The notes: generated by a model not told the origin, from the sequence alone. A stretch of DNA of 64,000 bases from Marinobacter sediminum (GCF_016820575.1 NZ_JAEMQH010000001.1:1240001-1304000), one strand, 5' to 3'. Positions 16,456-26,055 are shown, counted from the first letter of the stretch. A program made the numbers and translations.

Positions 16456-17515
16456 TATTTCCAAACAACTGACAGAACAGGTTATCGCTGCCCGCGATGG
16501 TGGGCACAAACTCAACATAGTGGGTGGCGGCACCAAGGCCTTTATGGGCCGGACTGCCGACCCGGACGCTGGCACCCTGAGCGTGGGCGAGCACAGCGGT
16601 ATCGTTGAATACCACCCGGTTGAGCTGGTACTGACCGTGCGCGCCGGCACACCGCTGAGCGACATTGAGGCAGCACTGGCCGAACATGGCCAGGCGCTGC
16701 ACTTTGAGCCGCCCAGACTGGGCCCTGAGGCCACTATTGGCGGCACCCTGGCGACCAATCTGTCCGGCCCGGCTCGGCCGTGGACAGGCTCGGTGCGTGA
16801 TCAGGTGCTGGGTGTTCGTCTGCTGAACGGCAAAGGTGAGCACCTGCGCTTTGGTGGCCAGGTGATGAAGAACGTCGCGGGCTACGATGTCTCGCGCCTG
16901 CAGGCCGGCGCCATGGGAACCCTGGGCGTGATGACTGAGATCAGCCTCAAGGTAATGCCGAAACCGGCGGCGTCCATGACCCTGGTGCAGGACATGGCTA
17001 TGGATGAAGTCATCCATTACATGAACAGCCGTTCGGCCGAACCCAAGCCGATCACTGGCGCTTGTTGGGTGGGCGGTAAAGTCTATCTTCGCCTGTCCGG
17101 TGCCAAGTCAGCCGTGGAAGCCACGGCCCAAAAATGGTCCGGCGAGGTGCTGGAGCAGGGCGATGAGTTCTGGCAGCAGGTTCAGGATTTGAAGCACGAA
17201 TTCTTTGCCGGGAACGATGTCCCGCTGTGGCGCTTTTCCGTTGGGTCTACCGCCGCAAACCCGGCGCTTGATGGCAACTGGTTCATCGACTGGGCCGGTG
17301 CTCAGCGCTGGTACCGTGGTGCCGGCGAACTCAGTGACATGGAGCCGCTGGCCCGGGCCGCGGGCGGACAGGTCAGCCTGTTCCGTGGCGGCGACCGCAA
17401 CGGCGAGGTGATGCACCACCAACCTGAGGCGCTAAAGGCGATTCAGCGCCGGGTAAAGAATTCGTTCGATCCGGATAATATTTTTAATCCCGGACGTTTA
17501 TACAGCTGGTTGTAA
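16448..17515 (+). CDS. glcE: Glycolate oxidase FAD-binding subunit
   Basis: A 355-residue second flavin-domain subunit of glycolate oxidase. The PCMH-like half is visible (IVGGGTKAFMGR, then LGPEATIGGTLATNLSGPARPW and QVMKNVAGYDVSRLQAGAMGTLGVMTEI), and the C-terminus ends with FDPDNIFNPGRLYSWL as in GlcE proteins. It starts within the end of glcD and ends 13 bases before glcF, so the three subunits are coupled in order D, E, F. It is thought to assist flavin/electron transfer rather than form a separate active site. Confidence 0.93.
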   Translation: MADISKQLTEQVIAARDGGHKLNIVGGGTKAFMGRTADPDAGTLSVGEHSGIVEYHPVELVLTVRAGTPLSDIEAALAEHGQALHFEPPRLGPEATIGGTLATNLSGPARPWTGSVRDQVLGVRLLNGKGEHLRFGGQVMKNVAGYDVSRLQAGAMGTLGVMTEISLKVMPKPAASMTLVQDMAMDEVIHYMNSRSAEPKPITGACWVGGKVYLRLSGAKSAVEATAQKWSGEVLEQGDEFWQQVQDLKHEFFAGNDVPLWRFSVGSTAANPALDGNWFIDWAGAQRWYRGAGELSDMEPLARAAGGQVSLFRGGDRNGEVMHHQPEALKAIQRRVKNSFDPDNIFNPGRLYSWL

Positions 17516-17528
17516 GAGCAGGAATACG

Positions 17529-18737
17529 ATGCAAACAAATCTGGTTCAACAATTTGCCAATACAGCGGAAGGGCAGGAGGCCGAATCCATTCTTCGGGCC
17601 TGCGTCCATTGTGGATTCTGCACCGCAACCTGCCCGACCTATCAGGAGCTGAACGACGAGCGCGACGGCCCCCGTGGTCGGATCTACCTGATGAAGATGT
17701 TCCTGGAAGGCCAGGAAGCGACCGAAAAGACCCGGGAGCATCTGGATCGCTGCCTGACTTGCCGCAGCTGCGAAACCACCTGTCCGTCCGGAGTTCAGTA
17801 TGGCCGCCTGGTGGATATCAGTCGGGGGCTGATGGAGAAAGAGCTGCCACGGGCTCCCAAGGACAAGTGGCTGCGCTGGGGACTGGCCCGGGTCATCCCC
17901 AATCGCCAGCTCTTTGGCCTGCTGTTGCGGATGGGGCAAATATTCCGTCCGATACTGCCGGCGCCGCTGCGCACCAAGGTACCGCCGCGAAAACAGGCCA
18001 GCCCCTGGCCCGCGGCCAGTCATAACCGCATCGTGCTGGCTCTGGCCGGCTGCGTGCAGCCGTCCGCAACACCGAACACCAATGCGGCCGCAGCCCGGGT
18101 AATGGATAAGCTGGGTATCACCATGGTCGAGGCGCCCGAGGCAGGCTGCTGTGGCGCCGTGAACTACCACCTGTCCGAGCACGAGAAAGGTCTCGAGCGG
18201 ATGCGCCAGAACATCGATGCCTGGTGGCCAGCCATCGAGGCCGGTGCCGAGGCCATCATCATGACCGCCTCTGGTTGTGGCGCCATGGTTCAGGACTACG
18301 GCCACCTGCTCAAGGATGATCCGGTCTACGCCGCCAAAGCGCAGAAGGTGAGTGAGCTGTGCACCGACATCGGCGCTTTCCTGCTAAAGCAGGATCTGGA
18401 CAAGCTCAAGCTGAGCCAGAGTCCGGGTAAGGTGGCGTTCCACTGTCCGTGTACTCTGCAGCACGCCATGCAGCAGAGCGGCGTGGTCGAGCAGGTTCTG
18501 ACCAAGGCCGGTGTGAACCTGGCCGTCACCAAGGACAAGCACCTGTGCTGCGGGTCTGCCGGTACCTACTCGGTAACGCAGCCGGAGATGAGCCAGAAGC
18601 TGCTGGGTAACAAGCTCAAGGCACTGACCGTGGACAACCCCGACCGCATCGTCACCGCCAACATTGGCTGCCAGATGCACCTGGAAACCAAGGCGCAAGT
18701 GCCGGTCCAGCACTGGATCGAGTTGCTGGATCAGTAA
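17529..18737 (+). CDS. glcF: Glycolate oxidase iron-sulfur subunit
   Basis: A 402-residue Fe-S subunit carrying electrons from GlcD to quinone at the membrane. Two 4Fe-4S motifs are intact: CVHCGFCTATCP near residue 22 and CLTCRSCETTCP near residue 76. Two CCG domains follow (GCCGAVNYHLS at about 207 and CCGSAGTYSV at about 338), as in heterodisulfide reductase-like proteins. Last gene of the operon; no clear terminator was seen in the 106 bases before the next gene. Confidence 0.94.
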   Translation: MQTNLVQQFANTAEGQEAESILRACVHCGFCTATCPTYQELNDERDGPRGRIYLMKMFLEGQEATEKTREHLDRCLTCRSCETTCPSGVQYGRLVDISRGLMEKELPRAPKDKWLRWGLARVIPNRQLFGLLLRMGQIFRPILPAPLRTKVPPRKQASPWPAASHNRIVLALAGCVQPSATPNTNAAAARVMDKLGITMVEAPEAGCCGAVNYHLSEHEKGLERMRQNIDAWWPAIEAGAEAIIMTASGCGAMVQDYGHLLKDDPVYAAKAQKVSELCTDIGAFLLKQDLDKLKLSQSPGKVAFHCPCTLQHAMQQSGVVEQVLTKAGVNLAVTKDKHLCCGSAGTYSVTQPEMSQKLLGNKLKALTVDNPDRIVTANIGCQMHLETKAQVPVQHWIELLDQ

Positions 18738-18843
18738 GCTGATGCGGTATTGGATTTGGTAATCCGGGGCCAGGTTCCGTTCATTCCCTGATGGGGTCGT
18801 TATACTGCTCCGCAGTTAGCGAACCCACAGGGAGTGGATCTTT

Positions 18844-19284
18844 ATGCCATGGATATTGGCGATTTTCGTTGTCATCGGATGCTTCAGTTCACCGCTTTAC
18901 GCCGGGGTTTATACCTGGATTGACCCCAACGGCGTGGCGCACTTCTCGGATTACCCACCGGGCAAATTGCCCCATCAGGAACTTGTCATCTCACCACCAT
19001 TAACGGTGCCTATGTCGGAAAACCTGCGGCAGGGCAGGCGCGTGTCTGGAATTCGTGACGACGTTCGCGGCTTGCTGTCGACACCCGGTCGGGGAGTGAG
19101 AGAGGGCGGTGCGAAGGAAAAGGCCCTCGTTCAGCGCAAAAAAGCCTGTGACACTTATCGGAAAAAACTGGACAGGATTCAATCCAAGCTGCGGGCCGGT
19201 TATGGCAACGACAAAGGCAATACCCTCCGGCGTCAGCGGCGTGAAACCAGCCAGAAGCTCAGCCGTGAATGCCTGTTGCAGTAG
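18844..19284 (+). CDS. DUF4124-containing exported protein
   Basis: A 146-residue protein of unknown function. A signal peptide (about residues 1-20, ending SSPLYA) is followed by the DUF4124 pattern GVYTWIDPNGVAHFSDYPPG, then a basic, probably helical C-terminus with two cysteines. DUF4124 proteins are common in gammaproteobacteria and presumed periplasmic. It stands alone between glcF and the enoyl-CoA hydratase gene with no obvious partner. Confidence 0.85.
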   Translation: MPWILAIFVVIGCFSSPLYAGVYTWIDPNGVAHFSDYPPGKLPHQELVISPPLTVPMSENLRQGRRVSGIRDDVRGLLSTPGRGVREGGAKEKALVQRKKACDTYRKKLDRIQSKLRAGYGNDKGNTLRRQRRETSQKLSRECLLQ

Positions 19285-19331
19285 CCTGAGGTGCTATATT
19301 GCCCGAAACCAACAGCAATCAGGAGCCCACC

Positions 19332-20135
19332 ATGACCAACTTGCCCGAACTGACCGACGCTCTGCTGACCCTCGATGAGCGGGTCGCCGTTCTGACCCTG
19401 AACCGTAACGACCTCCGAAATGCCCTGACCGGCTCCGCCCTGATCGATGACATCGTGGCTACGGCCGAATGGGTGAATCAGTGCGATGAGGTGTCCGTTC
19501 TGGTGATCACCGGTGCCGGCTCGGCGTTCAGTGCCGGTGGCAATATCCGCGACATGGCCGAGCGTGGCGGCGATTTTGCCGGCGATGTGGCCGAGTGTGC
19601 CGATCGTTACCGCAAAGGTATCCAGCGTATTCCGCTGGCGCTGCAGGCGGTCGAAGTGCCGGTGATCGCGGCGGTGAATGGGGCGGCCATTGGTGCCGGT
19701 TTTGATCTCGCCAACATGGCCGATATCCGGATTGCTTCCGAGCGGGCCAAGTTCGGCGAGACCTTTCTGAATCTCGGGATTATTCCCGGCGACGGCGGTG
19801 CCTGGCTGATGCAGCGCCTGATCGGTTACCAGCGGGCGTTTGAGCTGACCATGACCGGCCGTGTGATTGAGGCCGATGAAGCCAAAGAGCTTGGCATCGT
19901 CATGACCGTGGTGCCGGACGACCAGTTGATGCCCGAGGCGTTGAAACTCGCGACCCGGATGGCCAACCAGCCGCCGAAGGCAACCCGGTTGACCAAACGC
20001 CTGATGAAGATGGCCCAGCGCATGGAATTGAAGGATTTCCTTGATCTGTGCGCTGTGTTTCAGGGTATGAGCCACAACGAGCCAGAGCATCTGGAGGCGG
20101 TGAATCGCATGTTGGCATCAATGGGGCGGGGGTAA
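19332..20135 (+). CDS. Enoyl-CoA hydratase/isomerase (crotonase) family protein
   Basis: A 267-residue crotonase-fold enzyme. Oxyanion-hole motifs AGSAFSAGGNIRDM and AVNGAAIGAGFDLANMADIRIAS are clear. The catalytic-region GETFLNLGIIPGDGGAWLMQRLIG has one acidic residue of the hydratase pair in a usual place. Members hydrate enoyl-CoAs or isomerise them, so the precise step (fatty acid or other acyl-CoA breakdown) is undetermined. The start at 19332 follows CAGGAG by six bases; an upstream ATG at 19299 would add 11 untypical residues. A short-chain dehydrogenase gene follows on the same strand. Confidence 0.88.
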   Translation: MTNLPELTDALLTLDERVAVLTLNRNDLRNALTGSALIDDIVATAEWVNQCDEVSVLVITGAGSAFSAGGNIRDMAERGGDFAGDVAECADRYRKGIQRIPLALQAVEVPVIAAVNGAAIGAGFDLANMADIRIASERAKFGETFLNLGIIPGDGGAWLMQRLIGYQRAFELTMTGRVIEADEAKELGIVMTVVPDDQLMPEALKLATRMANQPPKATRLTKRLMKMAQRMELKDFLDLCAVFQGMSHNEPEHLEAVNRMLASMGRG

Positions 20136-20169
20136 CCCTGGCTGCGTACTCACCAACAAGGACAAAGCC

Positions 20170-20826
20170 ATGACAATTCTGATTACAGGCGCCAACCGTG
20201 GCATCGGCCAGGGACTTGCCGGCGAATGGCGGCGCGAAGGCAAAGAGGTCATTGGAACGGCCCGGAATGAGCCAGGCTTGGAGCAGCTGGACGTGGCGGA
20301 GCCGGACAGCGTCTCCGCCCTCGGCAAGCGCCTGCAAGGCCGGCCCATATCAACGCTAGTGTGTAATGCCGGCATCCTGATGGACCGCCATGAACAACTG
20401 GAGGCTGGTTATTCTCCGGAGCTCTGGGCCAGGCACTTTCAGGTCAATGTTACCGGCGTATTCCTGACGGTACAGGCACTGATGCCCAATCTCAGGTTGG
20501 CCCAGGAGCATGGCGATACCCCAAAAATTGCGATCGTCTCCAGCTTGCTGGGTTCCCAGGCTGCGGCCGGTGGCGGGAGGTACATATACCGGGCCTCCAA
20601 AGCCGCCGCGATCAATCTGGGGCGCAATCTTGCGGTCGATCTTCGACCAGAAGGCATTGCGGTGGGTATCTATCATCCAGGTTGGGTCGCCACCGATATG
20701 GGAGGTCCTGAGGCCGAGGTTTCGGTTGAAGAGTCAGTTGATGGCCTGCGTCGGCAGATCGACAACCTGAATCTGACTGAAACGGGATGCTTCAAAGCCT
20801 GGGATGGGAAAGTCTTGCCGTTTTGA
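20170..20826 (+). CDS. Short-chain dehydrogenase/reductase
   Basis: A 218-residue classical SDR. It has the cofactor motif ITGANRGIGQG at the N-terminus, CNAG near residue 65, SS at about 120 and the catalytic YRASK near 141, so the catalytic Ser-Tyr-Lys set is present. Substrate unknown; it resembles small single-domain carbonyl reductases. It is followed by a strong terminator (20841-20868), and probably shares a message with the enoyl-CoA hydratase gene 34 bases upstream. Confidence 0.87.
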   Translation: MTILITGANRGIGQGLAGEWRREGKEVIGTARNEPGLEQLDVAEPDSVSALGKRLQGRPISTLVCNAGILMDRHEQLEAGYSPELWARHFQVNVTGVFLTVQALMPNLRLAQEHGDTPKIAIVSSLLGSQAAAGGGRYIYRASKAAAINLGRNLAVDLRPEGIAVGIYHPGWVATDMGGPEAEVSVEESVDGLRRQIDNLNLTETGCFKAWDGKVLPF

Positions 20827-20840
20827 AGTAGCGCAAAAAC

Positions 20841-20868
20841 AAAAAAGCCCGCACAAGGCGGGCTTTTT
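20841..20868. terminator. Bidirectional rho-independent terminator
   Basis: AAAAAAGCCCGC, a four-base loop and GGCGGGCTTTTT form a perfect stem flanked by A- and T-runs, so it can end both the SDR transcript (plus) and the tRNA-Phe transcript (minus), whose mature 3' end is 12 bases away. Confidence 0.92.
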
Positions 20869-20879
20869 CGTGGAATTCG

Positions 20880-20955
20880 TGGTGCCCGGAGGCGGAATCG
20901 AACCACCGACACGGGGATTTTCAATCCCCTGCTCTACCAACTGAGCTATCCGGGC
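20880..20955 (-). tRNA. tRNA-Phe (anticodon GAA), CCA encoded
   Basis: The minus strand reads GCCCGGATAGCTCAG at the 5' end, has the anticodon arm GGGGATT-GAA-AATCCCC, the T-arm GGTTCGATTCC and ends in CCGGGC plus A and CCA. All four arms pair, 76 nucleotides including CCA. It is nearly identical to E. coli tRNA-Phe outside the T stem. It has its own promoter (20987-21015) and terminator (20841-20868), so is a single-gene unit. Confidence 0.98.
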
Positions 20956-20986
20956 AAGTTGCGCTACTGCTGTGCAACGGGGCGCT

Positions 20987-21015
20987 ATTAAACCGGTTTC
21001 GATGTATTGAGTCAA
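20987..21015 (-). promoter_or_regulatory. Promoter of tRNA-Phe
   Basis: On the minus strand TTGACT, a 17-base spacer and TTTAAT make a near-consensus sigma-70 promoter. The start site would be near 20980, about 25 bases before the mature tRNA. The discriminator AGCGCCCC is GC-rich, as is usual at stringently controlled stable-RNA promoters. Confidence 0.85.
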
Positions 21016-21075
21016 GGCCGGTTCGGAAAAAATCCCGAATCTTTTCAGTGTTGATCAGGCTTTGATCAATCGTCG

Positions 21076-21348
21076 TTACTGTTCGGGCGGAACATAGCCC
21101 TCGGCTTGGTCGAATGGCTCATTGTCGAAGAAGTGTTCCATCTGGGCCTGAAGGTATTTACGGGTGTTCGGGTCCATCAGGCTCAGGTGCTTTTCATTGA
21201 TCAGCATGGTCTGCTCGGCCTGCCACTCTTCCCAGGCTTGCTTGGATACGGTCTCGTAGAGTTCCTGGCCTTTTTTGCCGGGCATGGGCGGGAAGGCCAG
21301 GCCATCGAGTTCCTTCTGGTATTTGCGGCAGAATACGGTGCGGCTCAT
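21076..21348 (-). CDS. yggX: Fe(2+)-trafficking / oxidative damage protection protein YggX
   Basis: A 90-residue cytoplasmic protein matching YggX across its length: [28 protein letters not shown], with the conserved cysteine at residue 7, then [14 protein letters not shown] and [10 protein letters not shown]. YggX supports iron-sulfur enzyme stability under oxidative stress. The start at 21348 gives the family N-terminus; a longer in-frame opening to 21423 would overlap mutY's stop region and is not typical. It follows mutY on the same strand, a linkage conserved in gammaproteobacteria. Confidence 0.95.
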   Translation of the reverse strand: MSRTVFCRKYQKELDGLAFPPMPGKKGQELYETVSKQAWEEWQAEQTMLINEKHLSLMDPNTRKYLQAQMEHFFDNEPFDQAEGYVPPEQ

Positions 21349-21430
21349 GTTGGCTCCTGTTGGCAGAGTGAATCTGGCGGCATGATAACAGATCGGAGTG
21401 GGCTGGGCTGAAGCGGAGTGCACGCCGGTG

Positions 21431-22495
21431 TTAGAGCAGGGCGGTCTGCTCCGGTTGGGTCAGCAAGCTACGAATCGGAGCCGGCAATCCGAGGGTCAGG
21501 GCTTCGTCCCGATGGAACCAGCTCCGGTGGTCGCCGTCTGCGACTTGTCGGGCGTCGTGGACCAAGAGGCGGGCGGGCTGGATGTGCAGGTGGTAGTGAC
21601 TGAAGGTGTGGCGGAAGCCGCTGATCAGTTCCGGATCGCCACAGTTCAGTCCCAGTTGCCGCTCACAGCTTTCCTGCAATTCATCAGCGCCCAGAGCCGG
21701 GTCCAGCTCCGGCAAGCTCCAGAGTCCGCCCCAGATGCCACTGGGTGGCCGTCGTTCCAGCAGGATGCGGCCGTCGCTGTCCTCAAGTATCACCATCCAG
21801 GTGGTTTTCTCTGGCTTGGCCTTCTTGGGCTTGGAGCCGGGGTAACGTGTTTCTTCGCCTTCGGCATGGGCAGTGCAGCCTGATTGTAGCGGACAGGCGT
21901 CGCACTTGGGCCGGCTGCGGGTGCACACCATGGCGCCCAGATCCATGATCGCCTGGGTGTAGTCCCGGGCCCGGGCATCGGGGGTATGTTCTTCGGCATG
22001 GTGCCAGAGCTGTTTCAAGACAGCAGTCTGGCCAGGCCAGCCGGGCACCGCGTGGTAGCGGGCCAAAACCCGCTTTACGTTGCCATCAAGAATGGCGGCC
22101 CGTTTGCCAAAGGCCTGTGCGACGATGGCCGCTGCCGTTGAGCGGCCGATGCCAGTCAGGGTCTCCAGCTGTTCGGGATCATCGGGAAATTCGCCGCCAA
22201 AGTCTTCAACTACGGTCTTAGCCGCCTTTTGCAGGTTGCGGGCCCGGGCGTAATAGCCCAGGCCGGACCAGTGGCTGAGAACCTCGTCCACCGGAGCCTC
22301 GGCCAGCGTCTGCACATTCGGGAACCGGTCCATGAACGCGTTGAAGTAGGGGATCACCGTGGCGACCTGGGTCTGCTGCAGCATGATCTCAGAGACCCAG
22401 ACCCGGTAGGCGTTCTGGTTCTCGTGCCACGGCAGGTCATGCCTGCCGTGCTTATCGAACCAGTCGAGCAGTCGTTCGGCGAAACGGTCAGGCAT
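21431..22495 (-). CDS. mutY: A/G-specific adenine glycosylase
   Basis: MutY removes adenine mispaired with 8-oxoguanine. The 354-residue protein has the catalytic glutamate in [10 protein letters not shown] near residue 37, the helix-hairpin-helix [12 protein letters not shown], the catalytic aspartate in [11 protein letters not shown], the 4Fe-4S ligands [17 protein letters not shown] (C-X6-C-X2-C-X5-C) and a C-terminal NUDIX-like 8-oxoG recognition domain from about residue 230. Its ATG overlaps the asmA stop (TGATG). Together with yggX this forms an asmA-mutY-yggX unit related to oxidative damage. Confidence 0.96.
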   Translation of the reverse strand: MPDRFAERLLDWFDKHGRHDLPWHENQNAYRVWVSEIMLQQTQVATVIPYFNAFMDRFPNVQTLAEAPVDEVLSHWSGLGYYARARNLQKAAKTVVEDFGGEFPDDPEQLETLTGIGRSTAAAIVAQAFGKRAAILDGNVKRVLARYHAVPGWPGQTAVLKQLWHHAEEHTPDARARDYTQAIMDLGAMVCTRSRPKCDACPLQSGCTAHAEGEETRYPGSKPKKAKPEKTTWMVILEDSDGRILLERRPPSGIWGGLWSLPELDPALGADELQESCERQLGLNCGDPELISGFRHTFSHYHLHIQPARLLVHDARQVADGDHRSWFHRDEALTLGLPAPIRSLLTQPEQTALL

Positions 22496-24693
22496 CAGTT
22501 AAACAGGCCCTTCAGTTTGTCGCCGAGCTTTTCCTGCAGCTTTTCTTCAACTTTTTCTTTCGCCTTGGCTTTGGCCTTGTCCACTTCTTCCTTGGCCTTC
22601 GTTTTGGCTGCGTTGGCTGCGATGGTCTTCAGGGTATCGCGGAACCGGGAGCCATCGAAGGAGCAAAGGCCAGCCGGGTCCTCGGCGAAGTTGCCGCGGC
22701 ACTCGACCGGAATAACCACGTTCTCCACGTACTCGGTGACCCGGCAGGCTTCATCGCGGTGAATCTCACCGACGATGCGCAGGCCGGCTTCATAGTCCAT
22801 CGTGCTCTGTTTCAGATCGATGGTGCCGTCGCCTTCCAGTTTCATGCCAGCCAGCGCTGCCACCAGATCGGTGTTTTTCAGGGTGTTGCCGTTGATGTTG
22901 AGGGTGCCGCGCATGTCGTTAAACGGCGTGGCTGTGCCCCAGTCTGTGGTGCTCAGGCTGTCCTGGTTTACCAGGGCGATGCCCTGGCACGCCATGCGGG
23001 TCAGGTTCATCTTGCGGAACTGGCCCTCGGCCAGGTTGAACGAGATCTGGCCGTTGGCGTTTTCGCGCAGTACCGAGATGCGGTTACCGGCAGTGGTGAC
23101 GTTCACTTTCAGGTTGGCGCCACCGGACAGCATGTCTACTTCCGCCAGGTCGGTGAGCAGTGGCAGGGTCTGAACGTTGGAGACGTCGGAGCCGATTGTC
23201 CACTTGGGGTTGTCGCTGCGGGCATCCAGCGTCACCTGGGCACCGAAGCCGCCCTCGTAAAGTTTACCGCTGAATTCGTCGACTTTGATGAGGCCGTTTT
23301 TAGCGGTGGTGCTGGCTTTAATTTCCTTGATGGTCAGGTTGCTCACAATCAGCTCGGCCATGCCGAAATCAACGTCCAGCAGCAGGGTGCGCAGGGTCTC
23401 CAGCGGCAGCAGATCGGTCTCCGGCGCATCCTGGGTGGCGGCCGTCTGCTGGCCGGAGGCGCTGTCGCCGTTCCCTTGCGCGGCTTCTGCTTTTGCTTCG
23501 TCTTCAGCTTTTGGTGGCAGGTAGCGGTCGGCATTCAGCTTGTCGCCCTGCAACCGGAACACAACGCCGGTGTTGGCGAGGTTGTAGCTGCCCGAACCAT
23601 TGAAGGTGGTGTCATCCAGTTTCAGGGTCAGGTCGGAGAGCTCAACCTTGCCGGCAGGCCCGCCAATGTTGGTTGAGAAGGCCAGAGCCTTGAGTACCTC
23701 AGGGTCGCTGGTTTCCACGGCCGGTTGGCCCAGGTTGCTGAGCAGTTTCTTCAGGGAAAACTCGCTGATGCTGAGTTTGCCGTTCAGGGCGGGTTTTTCG
23801 CCAAAGCCTTTGACCTGCAGGTCGGTGGTCATGGACAGGTTGGCAAGGCTGGCGGTGAAGCCGCTGAGCGTCGCGGTCTCGTTTTCGAGGTTGGCGCGGG
23901 CGGAGCCGCCCAGTTCAGCGGTTACCGATTGGCCGCCGAAGGGCTCGCCGTTCATGTCGAATACCGCCGACAGGCCAGAAACGGCAAATTCATTGAGTGC
24001 TTCGTTCGCCGCAAGGCGGGCGCTGATGCTGCCGTCCACCTCAAACTGGGGTTTGGCGGTCTCGATGCGGAAACTGATGTCGAGCGGGAATTCCGAACCC
24101 AGGGTGATGTCGCTGGCGGTCACGGTGAAGTTGTCCAGGGTGACGGCCTGGCCGGTGCTTTTGTCGGTGTAGTGCACCTGGGCATTGCTGATCTCAACGT
24201 TGTTGACGTTAAAATTCAGCGGTTGGCTACTTCCTTCCTTGGCTGCCGTGTCCTCGGGCTTTTCCTCTTCAGCTTCGGCAGTCTGGGGTTGCTCGCCCTC
24301 GGCTGGCTCCGGCATGATTCGGGTCCAGTTGCCCTGGCCTTGTTCGTTCACTTCAAGGTTGGCATCCAGGCCGCTCAGCACAAAGGTGTCTACCTGAGGT
24401 GCCATGGCGATCAGCGACCAAAAGTCGATCTGCGCCACCAGCTGTTCCAGCGCCACAAACCGGTCGCCTTCCAGGTTGGCCTGTACGTTGTTCAGTTCCA
24501 GGCCGAGTGGGATGAACGACCAGCCAATGTCGCCCTCCAGCACAAGATCCAGGTTGGTCTGTTTTTCCACCGCCTGCTCAATCTGCGGCTTGTAGTCATT
24601 GGGGTTGATCACAGCCATGGCGATGGCAACCGCGACCACGGCCAGCAAGATCACGGCAACAATCGCAATCAACAGATAACGAACAGCTTTCAT
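22495..24693 (-). CDS. AsmA family protein
   Basis: A 732-residue membrane-anchored protein. One N-terminal TM segment (YLLIAIVAVILLAVVAVAIAMAV) precedes a long periplasmic part with the AsmA N-terminal pattern NPNDYKPQIEQAVEKQTNLDLVLEGDIGWSFIP and a C-terminal AsmA domain; the last 40 residues are lysine/glutamate-rich and helical. AsmA-like proteins are bridge-type proteins linked to phospholipid transport and outer-membrane assembly. An acidic low-complexity stretch lies near residues 130-160. It is first in the operon with mutY. AsmA versus paralogues such as YhdP-like or YicH cannot be separated by eye. Confidence 0.9.
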   Translation of the reverse strand: MKAVRYLLIAIVAVILLAVVAVAIAMAVINPNDYKPQIEQAVEKQTNLDLVLEGDIGWSFIPLGLELNNVQANLEGDRFVALEQLVAQIDFWSLIAMAPQVDTFVLSGLDANLEVNEQGQGNWTRIMPEPAEGEQPQTAEAEEEKPEDTAAKEGSSQPLNFNVNNVEISNAQVHYTDKSTGQAVTLDNFTVTASDITLGSEFPLDISFRIETAKPQFEVDGSISARLAANEALNEFAVSGLSAVFDMNGEPFGGQSVTAELGGSARANLENETATLSGFTASLANLSMTTDLQVKGFGEKPALNGKLSISEFSLKKLLSNLGQPAVETSDPEVLKALAFSTNIGGPAGKVELSDLTLKLDDTTFNGSGSYNLANTGVVFRLQGDKLNADRYLPPKAEDEAKAEAAQGNGDSASGQQTAATQDAPETDLLPLETLRTLLLDVDFGMAELIVSNLTIKEIKASTTAKNGLIKVDEFSGKLYEGGFGAQVTLDARSDNPKWTIGSDVSNVQTLPLLTDLAEVDMLSGGANLKVNVTTAGNRISVLRENANGQISFNLAEGQFRKMNLTRMACQGIALVNQDSLSTTDWGTATPFNDMRGTLNINGNTLKNTDLVAALAGMKLEGDGTIDLKQSTMDYEAGLRIVGEIHRDEACRVTEYVENVVIPVECRGNFAEDPAGLCSFDGSRFRDTLKTIAANAAKTKAKEEVDKAKAKAKEKVEEKLQEKLGDKLKGLFN

Positions 24694-24882
24694 GGTTCAA
24701 ATTTCCTTATTTCGTCGAGCCTGGAAAGTTTCGGAACGATTTCGGATGCTTACACGTCAAAGAATAACGCAGGGCAAGTAAATTAAAAGCGTGCCAGTAT
24801 GACAACGCCGTAGTGTTAAGCCAGAATACCCTCTTGAGCTTCTGACTGCATACAAGCTAACAAACATAACAAGGAGATAACC

Positions 24883-25344
24883 GTGGCAATAACTGTTTCA
24901 ATTGAGCTTAACCGGGAACTGGAACTTCCGGGTAGCTATGATGAAGTCTTTGAGTTGTTGGCGGATGTGCCACGTTCCTCAAGTCACTTTCCAAAAGTGA
25001 ACAAGCTGACGGACCTGGGCGACAACACTTACCGTTGGGAAATGGAGAAGGTGGGCGTGGATAAGCATGCGATCCAGTCCGTTTACGCCTGCAAGTATCA
25101 TTCGGATAAAGACGCTGGCCGGATCACCTGGGAGCCGGTTAAGGGCGAGGGCAACGGTGTCGTGCGCGGCTCCTGGACGCTGAAGTCCAAGGGCGATTCG
25201 CTCACCTCCGCCAAGTTCCAGACTCACGCCGAGCTGACCGTGCCGCTGCCCGGGCTGCTGAAGCTGGCGATCAGCCCGGTTATCAAGCACGAGTTCAACA
25301 GCCTCGTAGACACCTACATGAAGAATCTCAAGGCGGCAGTCTGA
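24883..25344 (+). CDS. SRPBCC (START/Bet v1-like) family protein
   Basis: A 153-residue protein with a GTG start preceded by AAGGAG. The pattern ELPGSYDEVFELLADVPRSSSHFPKV resembles the first helix and lid of polyketide-cyclase/CoxG-type SRPBCC domains, which bind hydrophobic ligands in a helix-grip cavity; the tail VIKHEFNSLVDTYMKNLKAAV is the long C-terminal helix. No signal peptide. It is divergent from asmA. Function unknown beyond likely lipid or hydrophobic ligand binding. Confidence 0.78.
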   Translation: MAITVSIELNRELELPGSYDEVFELLADVPRSSSHFPKVNKLTDLGDNTYRWEMEKVGVDKHAIQSVYACKYHSDKDAGRITWEPVKGEGNGVVRGSWTLKSKGDSLTSAKFQTHAELTVPLPGLLKLAISPVIKHEFNSLVDTYMKNLKAAV

Positions 25345-25461
25345 TCCGGTTTCGGCTATCACGCTGATAAACGCGGTTGTGGGACTCCGGCGGGCAGAAA
25401 AGGTATAATCCGCGAATTGAAAATTTGCGGCGCTGTGCCGCCTAACTGCTACGGAGTCCCC

Positions 25462-26055
25462 ATGGCCGAACGTAAGGCTCGGGTAGAACGAAATACCCTG
25501 GAAACTCAGATTACTGTCGAGATTGATCTCGATGGCACCGGCAAGTCCACTTTCGACACCGGCGTTCCCTTCCTCGAACACATGATGGACCAGATCGCCC
25601 GCCATGGCCTGGTGGACCTGAACATCGTCTCCAAAGGCGATCTGCACATTGATGACCATCACACCGTTGAAGACATCGGCATCACCCTGGGGCAGGCATT
25701 CAAGCAGGCAGTAGGCGACAAGAAAGGCATCCGTCGCTATGGCCACGCTTACGTGCCTCTGGATGAAGCTCTGTCCCGCGTTGTCATCGATCTTTCCGGC
25801 CGTCCCGGGCTGATGATGGATGTGCCTTACACCCGTGGTTCCGTGGGTGGCTTCGACGTCGACCTGTTTGAAGAGTTTTTCCACGGTTTCGTGAATCACT
25901 CCATGGTGACCCTGCACATCGATAACCTGAAGGGCAAGAACACCCATCACCAGATCGAGACCGTCTTCAAGGCCTTCGGCCGCGCCCTGCGCATGGCGAT
26001 CGAAATGGATGAGCGGATGACGGGCATCATGCCGTCCACCAAAGGCTCTCTGTAA
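25462..26055 (+). CDS. hisB: Imidazoleglycerol-phosphate dehydratase
   Basis: HisB performs step 6 of histidine synthesis. The 197-residue product is the monofunctional type without the phosphatase domain found in enterobacteria. Manganese-binding motifs [19 protein letters not shown] and NTHHQIE are intact. The start at 25462 ([12 protein letters not shown]) follows CGGAGT and gives the standard length. A TATAAT at 25404-25409 about 50 bases upstream is the likely -10 of the his promoter, though no good -35 was recognised. First of hisB-hisH-hisA-hisF. Confidence 0.96.
   Translation: MAERKARVERNTLETQITVEIDLDGTGKSTFDTGVPFLEHMMDQIARHGLVDLNIVSKGDLHIDDHHTVEDIGITLGQAFKQAVGDKKGIRRYGHAYVPLDEALSRVVIDLSGRPGLMMDVPYTRGSVGGFDVDLFEEFFHGFVNHSMVTLHIDNLKGKNTHHQIETVFKAFGRALRMAIEMDERMTGIMPSTKGSL

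Noticed and set aside
21050..21069. TTGATC-N7-GATCAA dyad near yggX, possible Fnr/Anr site
   Set aside because: The spacing differs from the TTGAT-N4-ATCAA Fnr box, and it lies downstream of yggX, not in a promoter for it.
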